The notes: a model not told the origin generated them from the letters alone. A stretch of 64,000 nucleotides of DNA from Ammoniphilus sp. YIM 78166 (GCF_004522215.1 NZ_SDLR01000003.1:868001-932000), one strand, 5' to 3'; positions 24,413-33,314 are shown, counted from the first letter of the stretch. A program made the numbers and translations.

Positions 24413-25101
24413 CCCGTCACCTCAAATTTATAGCCTACTCCCCACATCGTGTGAATAATGGGCTGATCCATGCCGCCTAGCTTTTGTCTTATTTTCTTTA
24501 CATGAACATCTACGGTTCGGATGTCCCCAAAAAAATCATAGCCCCATATTTGTTCTAAGAGTTGTTCTCTCGTAAAGACAATTCCTGGGGATTTTGCCAT
24601 ATGGATTAACAGTTCAAATTCCTTGGGTCTGAATGCAACGACCTCCCCAGCTATCGTAACCTCCCTGCGCAAACTATCTATCGTTAAATTTCCAAACTGT
24701 AAGGCCTGGATATCCTCCTCTAATACAGGTTTTTGCTGCATCCGGCGCAAAATGGCTTTCATACGTGCCACTAGTTCTCTTGGACTAAACGGCTTCGTAA
24801 TATAATCATCTGCTCCAAGCTCTAATCCTAAGACACGATCAAATTCCTCTTCTTTAGCTGTTAGCATAATAATGGGCACATCTGAAAACTTGCGTATTTC
24901 ACGGCATGCATCAAAACCATCTAGTTCCGGCATCATAATATCCAATATGACAAAGTCTGGAGAATTCTGCTTAACTAATTGAACCGCTGAATGGCCATTA
25001 TCAACCTCAAGCATCTCCATTTGTTGCTTTACAAGGTATAGCCGAACAAATTCACGAATATTAGGATCATCATCAGCCATTAACACGGTAATGGTGGACA
25101 T
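24409..25101 (-). CDS. OmpR/PhoB family response regulator
   Basis: The N-terminal receiver has the acidic pair in MADDDPNIREF, the phospho-Asp in FVILDIMMPELDG (about 54) and Lys in DDYITKPFSPREL. The C-terminal winged helix (about 130-230) carries FRPKEFELLIHMA and IRTVDVHVKKIRQKLGG. ATG at 25101 is preferred because AAGGTG lies six bases upstream; GTG at 25110 would abut the site. It is coupled to the kinase gene downstream. Its leader contains a terminator-like hairpin at 25136-25173. Confidence 0.9.
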   Translation of the reverse strand: MSTITVLMADDDPNIREFVRLYLVKQQMEMLEVDNGHSAVQLVKQNSPDFVILDIMMPELDGFDACREIRKFSDVPIIMLTAKEEEFDRVLGLELGADDYITKPFSPRELVARMKAILRRMQQKPVLEEDIQALQFGNLTIDSLRREVTIAGEVVAFRPKEFELLIHMAKSPGIVFTREQLLEQIWGYDFFGDIRTVDVHVKKIRQKLGGMDQPIIHTMWGVGYKFEVTG

Positions 25102-25129
25102 GATATTCACCTTCCTTTTAATTACAAAG

Positions 25130-25200
25130 AAAAATAGGGACTCGCATGGCTTAACTTCATGAGATTCCCTATGACCCTATTTGGGGTTATGATATTATAT
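25130..25200 (-). promoter_or_regulatory. Possible promoter and attenuator-like hairpin ahead of the response regulator
   Basis: On the minus strand a TATAAT (25194-25199) is followed by ATAGGGA...CTC(A)CATG and its imperfect complement CATGCGAGTCCCTAT, then TTTTTCTTT, ending about 30 bases before the response regulator start. The hairpin plus T-run looks like an intrinsic terminator inside the leader. It could equally be the far terminator of the glycosyltransferase gene upstream. Confidence 0.4.
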
Positions 25201-25263
25201 TCGTGATAGATGCCCAATTTATGACCAAAGTATGACCACGTGCAGAAAGGAAAGTGAAAGAGA

Positions 25264-25410
25264 ATGACAGGAACGGCTCATAAGCTAAAAATATTGGGAG
25301 AAGAATGGGTATATATAGGTGTTGAAAACGGACTTGAAGTTTATATCCATCAATTACATGAATGGATTAATTTATATAATCCGAAGACCGGCGAAATGCA
25401 CGAAGACTAA
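25264..25410 (+). CDS. Small conserved-looking hypothetical protein
   Basis: A 48-codon ORF (MTGTAHKLKILGEEWVYIGV..., ending YNPKTGEMHED) starts 11 bases after AAAGGAAAG. It is amphipathic with aromatic-rich centre (LEVYIHQLHEWINLYNP). No family is recognised. It is divergent from the response regulator and convergent with the glycosyltransferase gene. Confidence 0.5.
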   Translation: MTGTAHKLKILGEEWVYIGVENGLEVYIHQLHEWINLYNPKTGEMHED

Positions 25411-25431
25411 CCATGCTTGAAATAAGCAGTC

Positions 25432-26988
25432 CTACTCGGCGACAGAGGATACCTGACCAATGAAGTAGGTCTGCTTGCCCCCTTTACCCTGTACAATCTC
25501 TTCATTCCTCCACTCAATATGGAAAAACTTAGTCAGCTTTTCTTTATTCGATAAGGACAAGATATACCATGTATCGCTATCGTTTGATTGGAATGTTCTT
25601 TTCCATCTCAAATAAAACTCTGCATCATGTTTACCACCTTCATTGAAAGCCACAGCCTCCCTTACCTCGTTCGGGTCAATGCCGACAAGCGGACTAGAAA
25701 ATCCCTTTACTCTAAGCATCTTGCTTACGGCTTCGGCTTGCTTGACTTGTTTATCTACCACTACTGGGGCCGCATGCTCGCTATTCTTGCTTTGCACGCT
25801 TGAGACTGCTTGAAACTCGGCGGAATTATCTCTCCCGGACTCAATATAGATCTCAGCATACTGATAAAAGTGGTATAAAGGAAGACTAAGCGTTACAACT
25901 AACCCGACAGCCGCTATTCGTCTACTTTGCCGTATCATAGAGGTGGAGCACGTAAGGATGTAAGCGATAAAGGATTGTAATCCCTTGGCGATTATGACAA
26001 AGCCTAATGGAAACAGATAGGCAATATAACGTGTCCAAACATAAAATTTATATTGATCATTGAGGAGTGGTATGACAAGAAAACTCAAAACAATAATGGA
26101 GATTACAAGACTTCCGCCATTAGATGACCACAGTTTTCTAGTCCCCTCGATGAAAGCAATCACAAATACTATGAAGACGAGCATGCTTACAAGATGAGTC
26201 CATCCGTCTCCATTTGGAAAGGCACTTGATAAAGAACGAAAGAATTCATTAGCCATCTCGTAAATGTTCATGAAGTAAGCTTTTAAGGACCACTCTGGAT
26301 ATAAAGCATAATCCTTTCTCTTTACCCACAGAATCGAATCCAATGGCGTAAGAATATTATGTACAATCATATTGCTATAGCCGAGTATTAAAGCAAGGAA
26401 AAACGTTTTTAGCCTTTCTTCACGCCATATTATTAGCAGAACTCCCACAATGGCCGCGATTACAGATGGGTGAGATTGAAGCGCTAATGCCCATACCACC
26501 CCCGCCCAAGCCCAAGAGGAAAGCTTTTTTTGACCTAGGCTCCTAAGTGTTAACAGCACCGCTAGAGAGACAAAGAATGGAGTGGTATCATTCGACCAGG
26601 CCATGTGGGTAACAAGTATATGCATGCTATTGGTAGCCAGAAGCAATGCAGCTACCAAAGACAAACGGGTACTCAGCCATTGTCTTGCTATCCAGTAGGT
26701 TATGACCACTGTGAAGGCACTAAGTGTAGTTACATACAATCTTGGAATATACAAGGAATGGCCGAAAGCCTTAAAGAGTCCCGCTAACACATAGTTATGA
26801 AGGGGCCCAATATCATGTGATGTATTGTGCAAGGGCCAAACCTCGCCTCTAGCTATCTGAGCAGCAAGTCCCACTTCGCGCCACTCGTCTATGAAGCGCG
26901 GTACATCGAACAGATAAGGCAGACGGACTGCAAAAGCTACAATGAATAATGCAATACAAATCCAAGCTTCCTTTTTCAACAATTTCAC
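25432..26988 (-). CDS. Glycosyltransferase family 39-like membrane protein
   Basis: The 518-residue protein has about ten membrane helices and the GT-C hallmark acidic motif in the first loop, VPRFIDEWREVGLAAQIARGE, followed by HDIGPLHNYVLAGLFKAFGHS. This is the ArnT/PMT (GT39-like) class that transfers sugars from a polyprenyl-phosphate donor to proteins, lipids or polymers outside the membrane. The C-terminal 120 residues are extracytoplasmic. The start is a GTG at 26988 after GCGGAAAG. It stands alone, so the acceptor is unknown. Confidence 0.78.
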   Translation of the reverse strand: MKLLKKEAWICIALFIVAFAVRLPYLFDVPRFIDEWREVGLAAQIARGEVWPLHNTSHDIGPLHNYVLAGLFKAFGHSLYIPRLYVTTLSAFTVVITYWIARQWLSTRLSLVAALLLATNSMHILVTHMAWSNDTTPFFVSLAVLLTLRSLGQKKLSSWAWAGVVWALALQSHPSVIAAIVGVLLIIWREERLKTFFLALILGYSNMIVHNILTPLDSILWVKRKDYALYPEWSLKAYFMNIYEMANEFFRSLSSAFPNGDGWTHLVSMLVFIVFVIAFIEGTRKLWSSNGGSLVISIIVLSFLVIPLLNDQYKFYVWTRYIAYLFPLGFVIIAKGLQSFIAYILTCSTSMIRQSRRIAAVGLVVTLSLPLYHFYQYAEIYIESGRDNSAEFQAVSSVQSKNSEHAAPVVVDKQVKQAEAVSKMLRVKGFSSPLVGIDPNEVREAVAFNEGGKHDAEFYLRWKRTFQSNDSDTWYILSLSNKEKLTKFFHIEWRNEEIVQGKGGKQTYFIGQVSSVAE

Positions 26989-27142
26989 CGTCTTTCCGCT
27001 TTTTTCTTTTTATAGAATCCCATTTTTTTCTATATCTATCCCCGATTTCATTTTCTTTGGAAAGTCCATCTCCATGAGTATGATTGGAGACAAGCATTCA
27101 TAGATTAAATATAGGTGATTCTCTGGTAAAAAAAGGAGCGCT

Positions 27143-27604
27143 ATGAACGGTGAACTACTACTTGTACTCTTAATGATTATTGGCCTATTTTCTAAATCCA
27201 GCATCATTACCATAGCAGCTAGCTGTCTTTTGGTCATGAAGCTTTGTTCGCTTGAGCGCTTTTTTCCTCTCATCGAAAGAAGAGGATTAGAGCTGGGTGT
27301 CTTAATGCTAACCATTGTCATTCTTGTTCCTTTTGCTGAAGGTGAAATACAAATAGAGAACATTTATCACATTTTTGTGTCCACTACGGGCTGGTTCGCA
27401 TTCCTTGGTGGAGCACTTGCCGTTTATATTAATCGTTTTGGATTGAAAATTCTGCGAACCCAGCCCGAATTTATTGTCGGATTAGTGATTGGTTCCATAA
27501 TGGGGATTGTTTTCTTAGGGGGAATTCCTGTTGGCCCTCTCACCGCTGCAGGGATAACTGCCATGCTTAGCGTGATCTATAGGGGGATCTCCAATGAAAG
27601 GTAG
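27143..27604 (+). CDS. DUF441 membrane protein
   Basis: The 153-residue protein has four to five membrane segments and the DUF441 pattern: LLVLLMIIGLFSKSSIITIAAS at the N-terminus, FPLIERRGLELGVLMLTIVILVPFAEG, and GLVIGSIMGIVFLGGIPVGPLTAAGI near the end. The family (YtwI/YeaL-like) is widespread and uncharacterised. AAGGAG precedes the ATG by six bases. The 242 bases after it to the catalase start hold no gene that I can support. Confidence 0.85.
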   Translation: MNGELLLVLLMIIGLFSKSSIITIAASCLLVMKLCSLERFFPLIERRGLELGVLMLTIVILVPFAEGEIQIENIYHIFVSTTGWFAFLGGALAVYINRFGLKILRTQPEFIVGLVIGSIMGIVFLGGIPVGPLTAAGITAMLSVIYRGISNER

Positions 27605-27846
27605 TTGTGGCACATTTTGCCGAAACTTATCCTTGATTATTTAGCATTTCGACCGTATATGACTAATACTATCTTTATGGGGGTCGATACCTTTGGCTCC
27701 CCTACGCTTGGCTCTTGACCAAAGGTATCCAAGAAGAGAACGGATGGGCTTACCGTTCTTTTTTTGTCTCTTTTTTTAGAACGGGTCTTCGCCTATCTGC
27801 ATACTGTGATTTTGTGTATATACCTAGACCAGAAAAAGGTGATTCA

Positions 27847-28703
27847 ATGTTTTATCATGTCAAAGAGCTACAGTATCAAGCCAAACCAGAACGTCCTGAT
27901 CCCGTATATGCAAAAAAGCTGCAAGAAATCATCGGTGGTGCACATGGAGAAATAACCGTGGCCATGCAGTACTTTTTCCAGGGACTAAACGCTCGTGAAG
28001 AAAAATATAAGGACTTACTCCTCGATACAGCTATGGAAGAATTCGCTCATGTTGAAATGATTGCCACTATGATTGCACGGCTTTTAGATAAAGCTCCTGT
28101 ACAGCACCAAGACGAATTTGTTTCTAAAGACCCTCTGGTTGCAGCAGTTCTAGGGGGAATGAATCCGCAACACTACATCGTGTCTGGACTAGGCGCTCAG
28201 CCCGCTGATGCTGTCGGATATCCATGGAATGCCCGATATGTAGACGCGAGCGGTAACCTTCTAGCTGATTTCCGCTCCAATCTTACTAAAGAGTCACACG
28301 GAAGACTCCAAGCTGTAAGATTATACGAAGCGACAACAGATCGTGGAGTAAGAGATATGCTCTCTTGGTTAATTGCTCGAGACACCATGCATCAAAACCA
28401 ATGGCTGGCAGCGATATCAGAAATAGAGGAAAGAGAAGGCCGGGTCGTTCCCAATACATTCCCTCGCCAGTTGGAGAAAAGAGAAGTTTCCTACGCCTTT
28501 TTAATCTCTCCCGCGGGGAAGAGAGCGCCACTGGAAGATGGGCGCAAGGACCTACCCCAGATGGCCTTGGACAATTCCAGTATGTCGCTCAACCTGTTCC
28601 TTTTGGTCCGAAGCCTGTATTACCCCCTCCTCCTCCTTATACACATAACACTTTACCTGTTTTACCGAAAAAATCGATGCCGAGTCAACCGCCCATGAAA
28701 TAA
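27847..28703 (+). pseudogene. Manganese catalase, frameshifted near the C-terminus
   Basis: Manganese catalases dismutate hydrogen peroxide at a dimanganese site. The ligands are visible: Glu in AHGEITVAMQYFFQG, Glu and His in AMEEFAHVEM, Glu in LTKESHGR, and His in ARDTMHQNQW. The start is the ATG at 27847 with AAAGGTGA upstream. Around 28500 the frame breaks. The first frame ends in nonsense after EKREVSYAF, while the +1 frame continues FNLSRGEESATGRW...PPPPPYTHNTLPVLP to TAA at 28701-28703, the normal family tail. Restoring a sixth T in the five-T run at about 28498-28502 heals the gene. This may be a real mutation or an assembly error; the catalytic core is intact either way. Confidence 0.88.
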
Positions 28704-28826
28704 TGTTTCTCAAAAGGATCCCTTGCAGGCTCCTTTAAATGTTATTATTATAAATAAGTATTGATTTTATTTTCAGCGGAAGATATAATGTAATCATATC
28801 AAATAGCATTTAGATAAGGGGTAATC

Positions 28827-28940
28827 ATGATGATTCAGGAGTTAATCCTATGCGATAAATGCCAAACACCAATTAAAAACTTAAAGCACACGATTAAGTG
28901 CGAGTGCGGTAGTAAACTGAAAACTACTAAATTTAAATAA
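28827..28940 (+). CDS. Tiny zinc-ribbon-like protein
   Basis: A 37-codon ORF encodes MMIQELILCDKCQTPIKNLKHTIKCECGSKLKTTKFK. CDKC and CEC spaced about 16 residues apart suggest a mini zinc ribbon. GGGGT lies before the first of two adjacent ATGs. No terminator follows directly. It resembles small Cys-rich Bacillales proteins of unknown function. Confidence 0.5.
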   Translation: MMIQELILCDKCQTPIKNLKHTIKCECGSKLKTTKFK

Positions 28941-29460
28941 GAACTTAGGGACCATTACCGGGTTCCGTTATGGGGTGCAAAATTTCTTTTCGAGCGTCCA
29001 CACGCTCATTCGCAAAGTATTCTTAAGATTTGTGAATGAGCGGGATAGCACAGAGGGCATCGAGTTAGGGTGTTAATATAAGTGGTAAAAGTCCATTTAT
29101 CCGAAAAAATTAGATAGAAAAAAGTAAAATAAGTGGAGAATCGACAACTAAAGCTTCAAAATAGCTTGTAAATTTGGGTTTCAGAGCTAATAGTTGAATT
29201 TTTTCCACCTACAAAATGAAATCCTACTCTATTTTAATCAATAAGTGGAGATTCGCCGTCTACTCATTCTTGCTTCCAATTTAGATGTTTACTGTCCGTG
29301 TACTTTCGCTGATTTTGTCTTTTAAAATACCCTATAGGGGGTATTTTCATTAGGCAGATAAAATAAAAATAGGACTTTTTCCAACCTAACAGTTGGGAGA
29401 AGTCCTTTTTGTGCATTTTGACGTTATATACTGATGAACACACCATGAAAACGGACTTGA
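28941..29460. other. Non-coding stretch with short repeats and orphan hairpins
   Basis: I see no supported gene in these 520 bases. The region has a 14-bp stem (29003-29016 with 29029-29042) without a T-tract. It also has three ATAAGTGG motifs at 29078, 29129 and 29241; the last two begin longer direct repeats (ATAAGTGGAGA(A/T)TCG) 112 bp apart, and the first is followed by the inverted TCCATTTAT. A terminator-like hairpin is at 29371. Confidence 0.55.
29371..29411 (+). terminator. Orphan terminator-like hairpin
   Basis: AGGACTT...AAGTCCTTTTT with an inner CCAAC/GTTGG stem resembles a rho-independent terminator on the plus strand, but no gene ends near it. The closest is the small zinc-ribbon ORF 430 bases upstream. 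Confidence 0.6.
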
Positions 29461-30032
29461 TTTGATGCCCGCCAGGCCTACCGATGCCTTAATCAGGGCA
29501 CCAAAACCACCGTTTGATGCCCTCCATGCCTCCAGACACCCAGATCCGGGCACCAAAACCATCGTTTGATGCCCGCCAGACCTCCCGAAGCCCGCATCCG
29601 GGCACCAATTCCTTCGTTTGATGCCCTCTAGGCCTCCCGAAGCCCAGATCCGGGCACCAATTCCTTCGTTTGATGCCCGCCAGGCCTACCGATGCCTTAA
29701 TCAGGGCACCAAAACCACCGTTTGATGCCCTCCATGCCTCCAGACACCCAGATCCGGGCACCAAAACCATCGTTTGATGCCCGCCAGACCTCCCGAAGCC
29801 CGCATCCGGGCACCAATTCCTTCGTTTGATGCCCTCTAGGCCTCCCGAAGCCCAGATCCGGGCACCAATTCCTTCGTTTGATGCCCGCCAGGCCTACCGA
29901 TGCCTTAATCAGGGCACCAAAACCACCGTTTGATGCCCTCCATGCCTCCAGACACCCAGATCCGGGCACCAAAGCCATCGTTTGATGCCCGCCAAGCCCC
30001 CCAATCACCCGGATCAGGGCACCAATCCCATC
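29461..30032. repeat. 52-bp tandem array with 208-bp higher-order repeat (array 2)
   Basis: Eleven 52-bp units begin TTTGATGCC at 29461, 29513, 29565, 29617, 29669, 29721, 29773, 29825, 29877, 29929 and 29981. Four unit types follow the order A-B-C-D-A-B-C-D-A-B-E. A copies are identical, and B3 differs from B1 by one base, so a 208-bp block was recently duplicated. Every unit has TGCCC (or a close variant), 25 bases often with AGGCCT or CCTCC, GGGCA, and a 17-base link to the next. ORFs of 93 and 103 codons across it are repeat artefacts. Confidence 0.95.
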
Positions 30033-30042
30033 CTCCTCATCG

Positions 30043-30070
30043 AAAAAAGGATGACCCTAAGAGTCACCCC
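30043..30070 (-). terminator. Terminator of the GNAT/nitrilase operon
   Basis: On the minus strand GGGTGAC-TCTTAGG-GTCATCC then TTTTTT lies just after the GNAT stop codon. Confidence 0.8.
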
Positions 30071-30087
30071 GTCGAATAATCGTTCTA

Positions 30088-30759
30088 TTAAATAGGTAAT
30101 AACTTCGTAGTTTCTGTCTGTTCCAGTCGTTCGACCATATCGTACCAGGATTGTGGCTTATTGCTTAATACAGTATAATAGCGCTTTAGGAAGGCTACTA
30201 TCAAGGAGGAAGAGAGCTCGTCCTCACTACCATTCATTGGCAAATAGCAAAGATCCAATCCTGTTACCGCTTCTCCGTCATTATTCCAGGATGGATGGAC
30301 GTACGGGAAGTCTAGGCGCTTGTAGCCTAAATGCGATAACACTTCCCTACGAACATACGGGTCCATTGGCTTCACCCCGCCAAACTCGTAGTGCTCTACG
30401 CGATAAGGATCATAGATTTCAGCAAACATCCCCGCTAGTTGCTTGCCGTTGGCTTGGGCAAGGCCATGGAGGTCGTCTAGTCGCTTTTGGGCAAGATATC
30501 GTCCGATACCAAGACCTGGTTTGCCTATGATCGTAAAATCGGTCATAGCAACATTGAAATCTTCATAGTAACGATACTCTGTTGTACCTACCACTTTCCC
30601 CTCGTGAACGCAAACGAATACACGGATGCCCGGATCCTCTAAAGGATCTTTCCACAGGTCAAATTCAAGTACCTCCTCAGGCGGAAACACCTCCTGCATC
30701 AACTGATGCATTTGTTTAAATAAAGGATCTTCAATACTTGTAATGCGATGATATTCCAT
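30088..30759 (-). CDS. GNAT-fold protein, third gene of nitrilase cluster
   Basis: The 223-residue product looks like a divergent GNAT fold: VFVCVHEGKVVGTTEYRYYED, FTIIGKPGLGIGRYLAQKRLDDL (motif A) and a GYKRLDFPYVHPSWNNDGEAVTGLDLCYLP C-terminal part. Substrate unknown. The ATG at 30759 is favoured (GGAG 11 bases before); GTG at 30771 overlaps that site. It follows a second GNAT gene by 27 bases and a carbon-nitrogen hydrolase gene, so the three form an operon. Confidence 0.75.
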   Translation of the reverse strand: MEYHRITSIEDPLFKQMHQLMQEVFPPEEVLEFDLWKDPLEDPGIRVFVCVHEGKVVGTTEYRYYEDFNVAMTDFTIIGKPGLGIGRYLAQKRLDDLHGLAQANGKQLAGMFAEIYDPYRVEHYEFGGVKPMDPYVRREVLSHLGYKRLDFPYVHPSWNNDGEAVTGLDLCYLPMNGSEDELSSSLIVAFLKRYYTVLSNKPQSWYDMVERLEQTETTKLLPI

Positions 30760-30786
30760 GCTCTTGTCCACTCCTTTTTTCGCTTT

Positions 30787-31458
30787 TTATCTAGAAGAAT
30801 AAAATGGATTTCTCCACTCCATCAATGTTCCGTAATTACAGGACTCCTCATCCTCTAAATAGTTTTTGACCACATGCACAGGGGTTCGACCGCACCTCAG
30901 GAGAAAGGTGATTACTGGATCTTTAAGCTCTCCCTTGACTATAGCATGCAGATATTGCTCAGCTGTCATTTCCTTTGACACCTTATGATAACCAGGCATT
31001 CTCCCTCCACCAAGTAGACGTTCTAGTCTTAAGTGGACCACAACATCATACATGGATAGCATAAGCCACTTGCCCAAACCAAGTTTTCGATAAGCAGGTC
31101 TTACGCTAATATCTACAACGTACAATGTGTTTCCTTTAGGATTATGGTTTCGGATATACCCTTGATCCGTTACTTCCTCCCAAGAGTGTTCTGGATGCAA
31201 CGGATCAAAATCAGTGAGCAGTCCTGTCATGGAACCAACAATCTCCCCGTCAACTTCTATACATAGTGCACCTTCTTGGAATAACCTGACATGATTGTTT
31301 AATTGTCCTTTGTTCCACCAGAGCTCGGACGGAAAAGGCGGCGGAAAGCATTCTTTCTGGACCTCGATTAGCTGATCGAAGTCTTCCTTGTGATAATTTC
31401 GTACCACAGCAGGAACAGGGCGTTCTTGGTCAAACACATAAAATTGTTTAAAATACAA
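30787..31458 (-). CDS. GNAT family N-acetyltransferase, second gene of nitrilase cluster
   Basis: The 223-residue protein has a GNAT core: VVRNYHKEDFDQLIEVQKECFPPPFP, VDGEIVGSMTGLL, YVVDISVRPAYRKLGLGKWLMLSMYDV (motif A, acetyl-CoA loop), then a family-specific part with LLGGGRMPGYHK. Similar GNAT domains are fused directly to carbon-nitrogen hydrolases in many bacteria; here they are separate genes 12 bases apart. The start is a TTG at 31458 after GGAGGGG. Confidence 0.8.
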   Translation of the reverse strand: MYFKQFYVFDQERPVPAVVRNYHKEDFDQLIEVQKECFPPPFPSELWWNKGQLNNHVRLFQEGALCIEVDGEIVGSMTGLLTDFDPLHPEHSWEEVTDQGYIRNHNPKGNTLYVVDISVRPAYRKLGLGKWLMLSMYDVVVHLRLERLLGGGRMPGYHKVSKEMTAEQYLHAIVKGELKDPVITFLLRCGRTPVHVVKNYLEDEESCNYGTLMEWRNPFYSSR

Positions 31459-31470
31459 GCCGCACCCCTC

Positions 31471-32328
31471 CTACTTCCAATCTGGATAAAGATCAATGCG
31501 TCGATCACGCCATGTTGTGACCGAGCCTCGCTCCCTTACTTCATAAAGCAATTCCAGATCTAAGTCAGCGGTCACGATCATATCATTATTTAATTCACCC
31601 TCCACCATAATCCCTTGTGGCGGGAAAGGAATATCATTCGGGGTAATAACGGCAGCTTGGCCAAAATTTGCGCGCATAAAATCCACAGTAGGAAGTGAAC
31701 CTACTGTACCAGTAGTCACCACGTAGACCTGGTTCTCGATCGTTCTTGCGTGGCATGAATACCTAACGCGATGAAATCCATGACGATCATCAGTACAAGA
31801 TGGGCAGAAAATCACATCGGCGCCTTTGGCCTTGACCATTCGGACGATCTCAGGAAATTCAATGTCGTAGCAGGTTAGCATGGCAATGGTCCCTTTTTCG
31901 GTTTCAAACACCTCAAGGCCTTCCCCAGGTGACATTTTCCATTCTTTTACTTCCGTTGGCGTAATATGCAGCTTAGCTTGCTCTGCAATGCGGCCATCTG
32001 GGTAGAACAAGTGAGCTACATTATATAATCGGTCTCCCTTACGGATAACATGAGTACCCCCAATAATGTACATCTTCGTTTGTTTGGCAAAGCTTGAAAA
32101 CAGGTCGCGGTAACGATCCGTAAAATCAGGCAGATCGTTAATCGTGAGGGCGTTTCCGTTCTGATCGCCGATAGACATTAATTGGGTGGTGAAGAACTCT
32201 GGAAACAAGACAAACTCAGCCCCGAACTCTTCCGCTGTCTTAATATAATGCTCGGATTGTTTAGCAAAATCGTCAAAGGACTGAATCGTATGGAGATGAT
32301 ATTGTACAGCAGAAACTCTTAGCTTCAT
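31471..32328 (-). CDS. Carbon-nitrogen hydrolase (nitrilase superfamily)
   Basis: The 285-residue enzyme has the Glu-Lys-Cys triad of the superfamily: Glu in FVLFPEFFTT (about 44), Lys in EQAKLHITPTE (about 120) and Cys in IAMLTCYDIEFPE (about 155). Members hydrolyse amides or related C-N bonds in the cytosol. The partner GNAT gene suggests an acylated amide or amine substrate, as proposed for the natural GNAT-nitrilase fusions. GAGGGTAAAC precedes the ATG. This is the first gene of the three-gene operon. Confidence 0.88.
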   Translation of the reverse strand: MKLRVSAVQYHLHTIQSFDDFAKQSEHYIKTAEEFGAEFVLFPEFFTTQLMSIGDQNGNALTINDLPDFTDRYRDLFSSFAKQTKMYIIGGTHVIRKGDRLYNVAHLFYPDGRIAEQAKLHITPTEVKEWKMSPGEGLEVFETEKGTIAMLTCYDIEFPEIVRMVKAKGADVIFCPSCTDDRHGFHRVRYSCHARTIENQVYVVTTGTVGSLPTVDFMRANFGQAAVITPNDIPFPPQGIMVEGELNNDMIVTADLDLELLYEVRERGSVTTWRDRRIDLYPDWK

Positions 32329-32460
32329 GTTTACCCTCCTCAGGAACTTATTGTCTCATTCTTGGTGAATTGGTAATCCCCACTATTATAACTTCATTTG
32401 GAAAATGTAGGTTTCAAATACTGTAATGATATAGCGTACAGTTAAGAAAGTCAATCAGAA

Positions 32461-32503
32461 AAAGCATTCAATCCCTCCTCAAGGAAGAATCGAATGCCTG
32501 AAC
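32461..32503 (-). terminator. Terminator after the alpha/beta hydrolase gene
   Basis: On the minus strand GCATTCGATTC and its imperfect complement GGATTGAATGC are followed by TTTTTC. Confidence 0.75.
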
Positions 32504-32504
32504 G

Positions 32505-33314
32505 TTAAATCGCTTCGTGATCATTTACCTGTTGGGTATGAATCTGCTTTACCAGCCATTGAAGAGTCTGACGATATAAGGAAGTGCTAGCTTGAATCGA
32601 AGAATAGGTATGATCTGCTTCAGGAATTAGTATTTTTACACAGCTCTTACTTTTACCTCTAATAAACGAATACTGATAGATAGAACAATAGTCTGCCGGT
32701 ATGACTTCATCATTCATGCCATGTGCTAGAAATACGTCCCCAGAGAATTGCTTGGATTCCTCAATGGGGCTATAGCCTTGCAAGGATTCCAAAAACCGAT
32801 GAGTTAAGGCGAAGCCTTCATGGTCGATCGAATGGGTAGTTGCACTTTTGTGAAATTGCCCTTCTCCAATGATTTGCACAATATCATGGAAGGGATGACC
32901 GACAGCAGACCACATGGCTAACTTTTGGATACGTTTATCCCTGCTCGCTGTAAGTGCAGCAACCGCTCCTCCAAGACTATGTCCAAGGAGGATAATCTGG
33001 TTTTCATCCACTTCGTCTAGCTTGGTCGAGTAATCGATAACATCTAGGGTTTGCTGAATAAAGCGCTCAAAGCCATACGATCCGTAATCTCCTTCGCTTT
33101 CCCCACACCCTTCGTAATCAAAGCGCAATACAGCGATTCCATGCTGGACGAATTCACGAGCAGCCTTGACAAACAAGCGATTCACCCCGATTCGGCTTCC
33201 TACGAAACCATGGCAGATGATAACTAAAGGAACCTTAGCCCCCTGATTCTGTGGAAGGTGAAGTGATGCTGCTAATGTTACATTTCCGCTATCAATTCTT
33301 AATGTTTGCTCCAC
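32505..33314 (-). CDS. Alpha/beta hydrolase
   Basis: The 269-residue hydrolase has the nucleophile elbow GHSLGGAVA (Ser about 115), an oxyanion HGFVGS motif near 35, the acid in AHGMNDEVIPADYC and the catalytic His in PEADHTYSS. It resembles feruloyl-esterase/cinnamoyl-ester hydrolase-like and BAAT-type cytosolic esterases. The likely start is GTG at 33314, seven bases after AGGAGG; the TTG at 33320 is too close to it. No signal peptide. Substrate unknown. Confidence 0.85.
   Translation of the reverse strand: MEQTLRIDSGNVTLAASLHLPQNQGAKVPLVIICHGFVGSRIGVNRLFVKAAREFVQHGIAVLRFDYEGCGESEGDYGSYGFERFIQQTLDVIDYSTKLDEVDENQIILLGHSLGGAVAALTASRDKRIQKLAMWSAVGHPFHDIVQIIGEGQFHKSATTHSIDHEGFALTHRFLESLQGYSPIEESKQFSGDVFLAHGMNDEVIPADYCSIYQYSFIRGKSKSCVKILIPEADHTYSSIQASTSLYRQTLQWLVKQIHTQQVNDHEAI

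Noticed and set aside
29489..30008. Two long minus-strand ORFs (93 and 103 codons) with repeated GHQT/WRASN-like peptides
   Set aside because: They lie wholly in the 52-bp tandem array. The unit is not a multiple of three, so the frames are open by repeat composition only; no ribosome site supports them.
29461..30032. CRISPR array
   Set aside because: The whole 52-bp unit repeats with higher-order order; there are no unique spacers and no cas genes.
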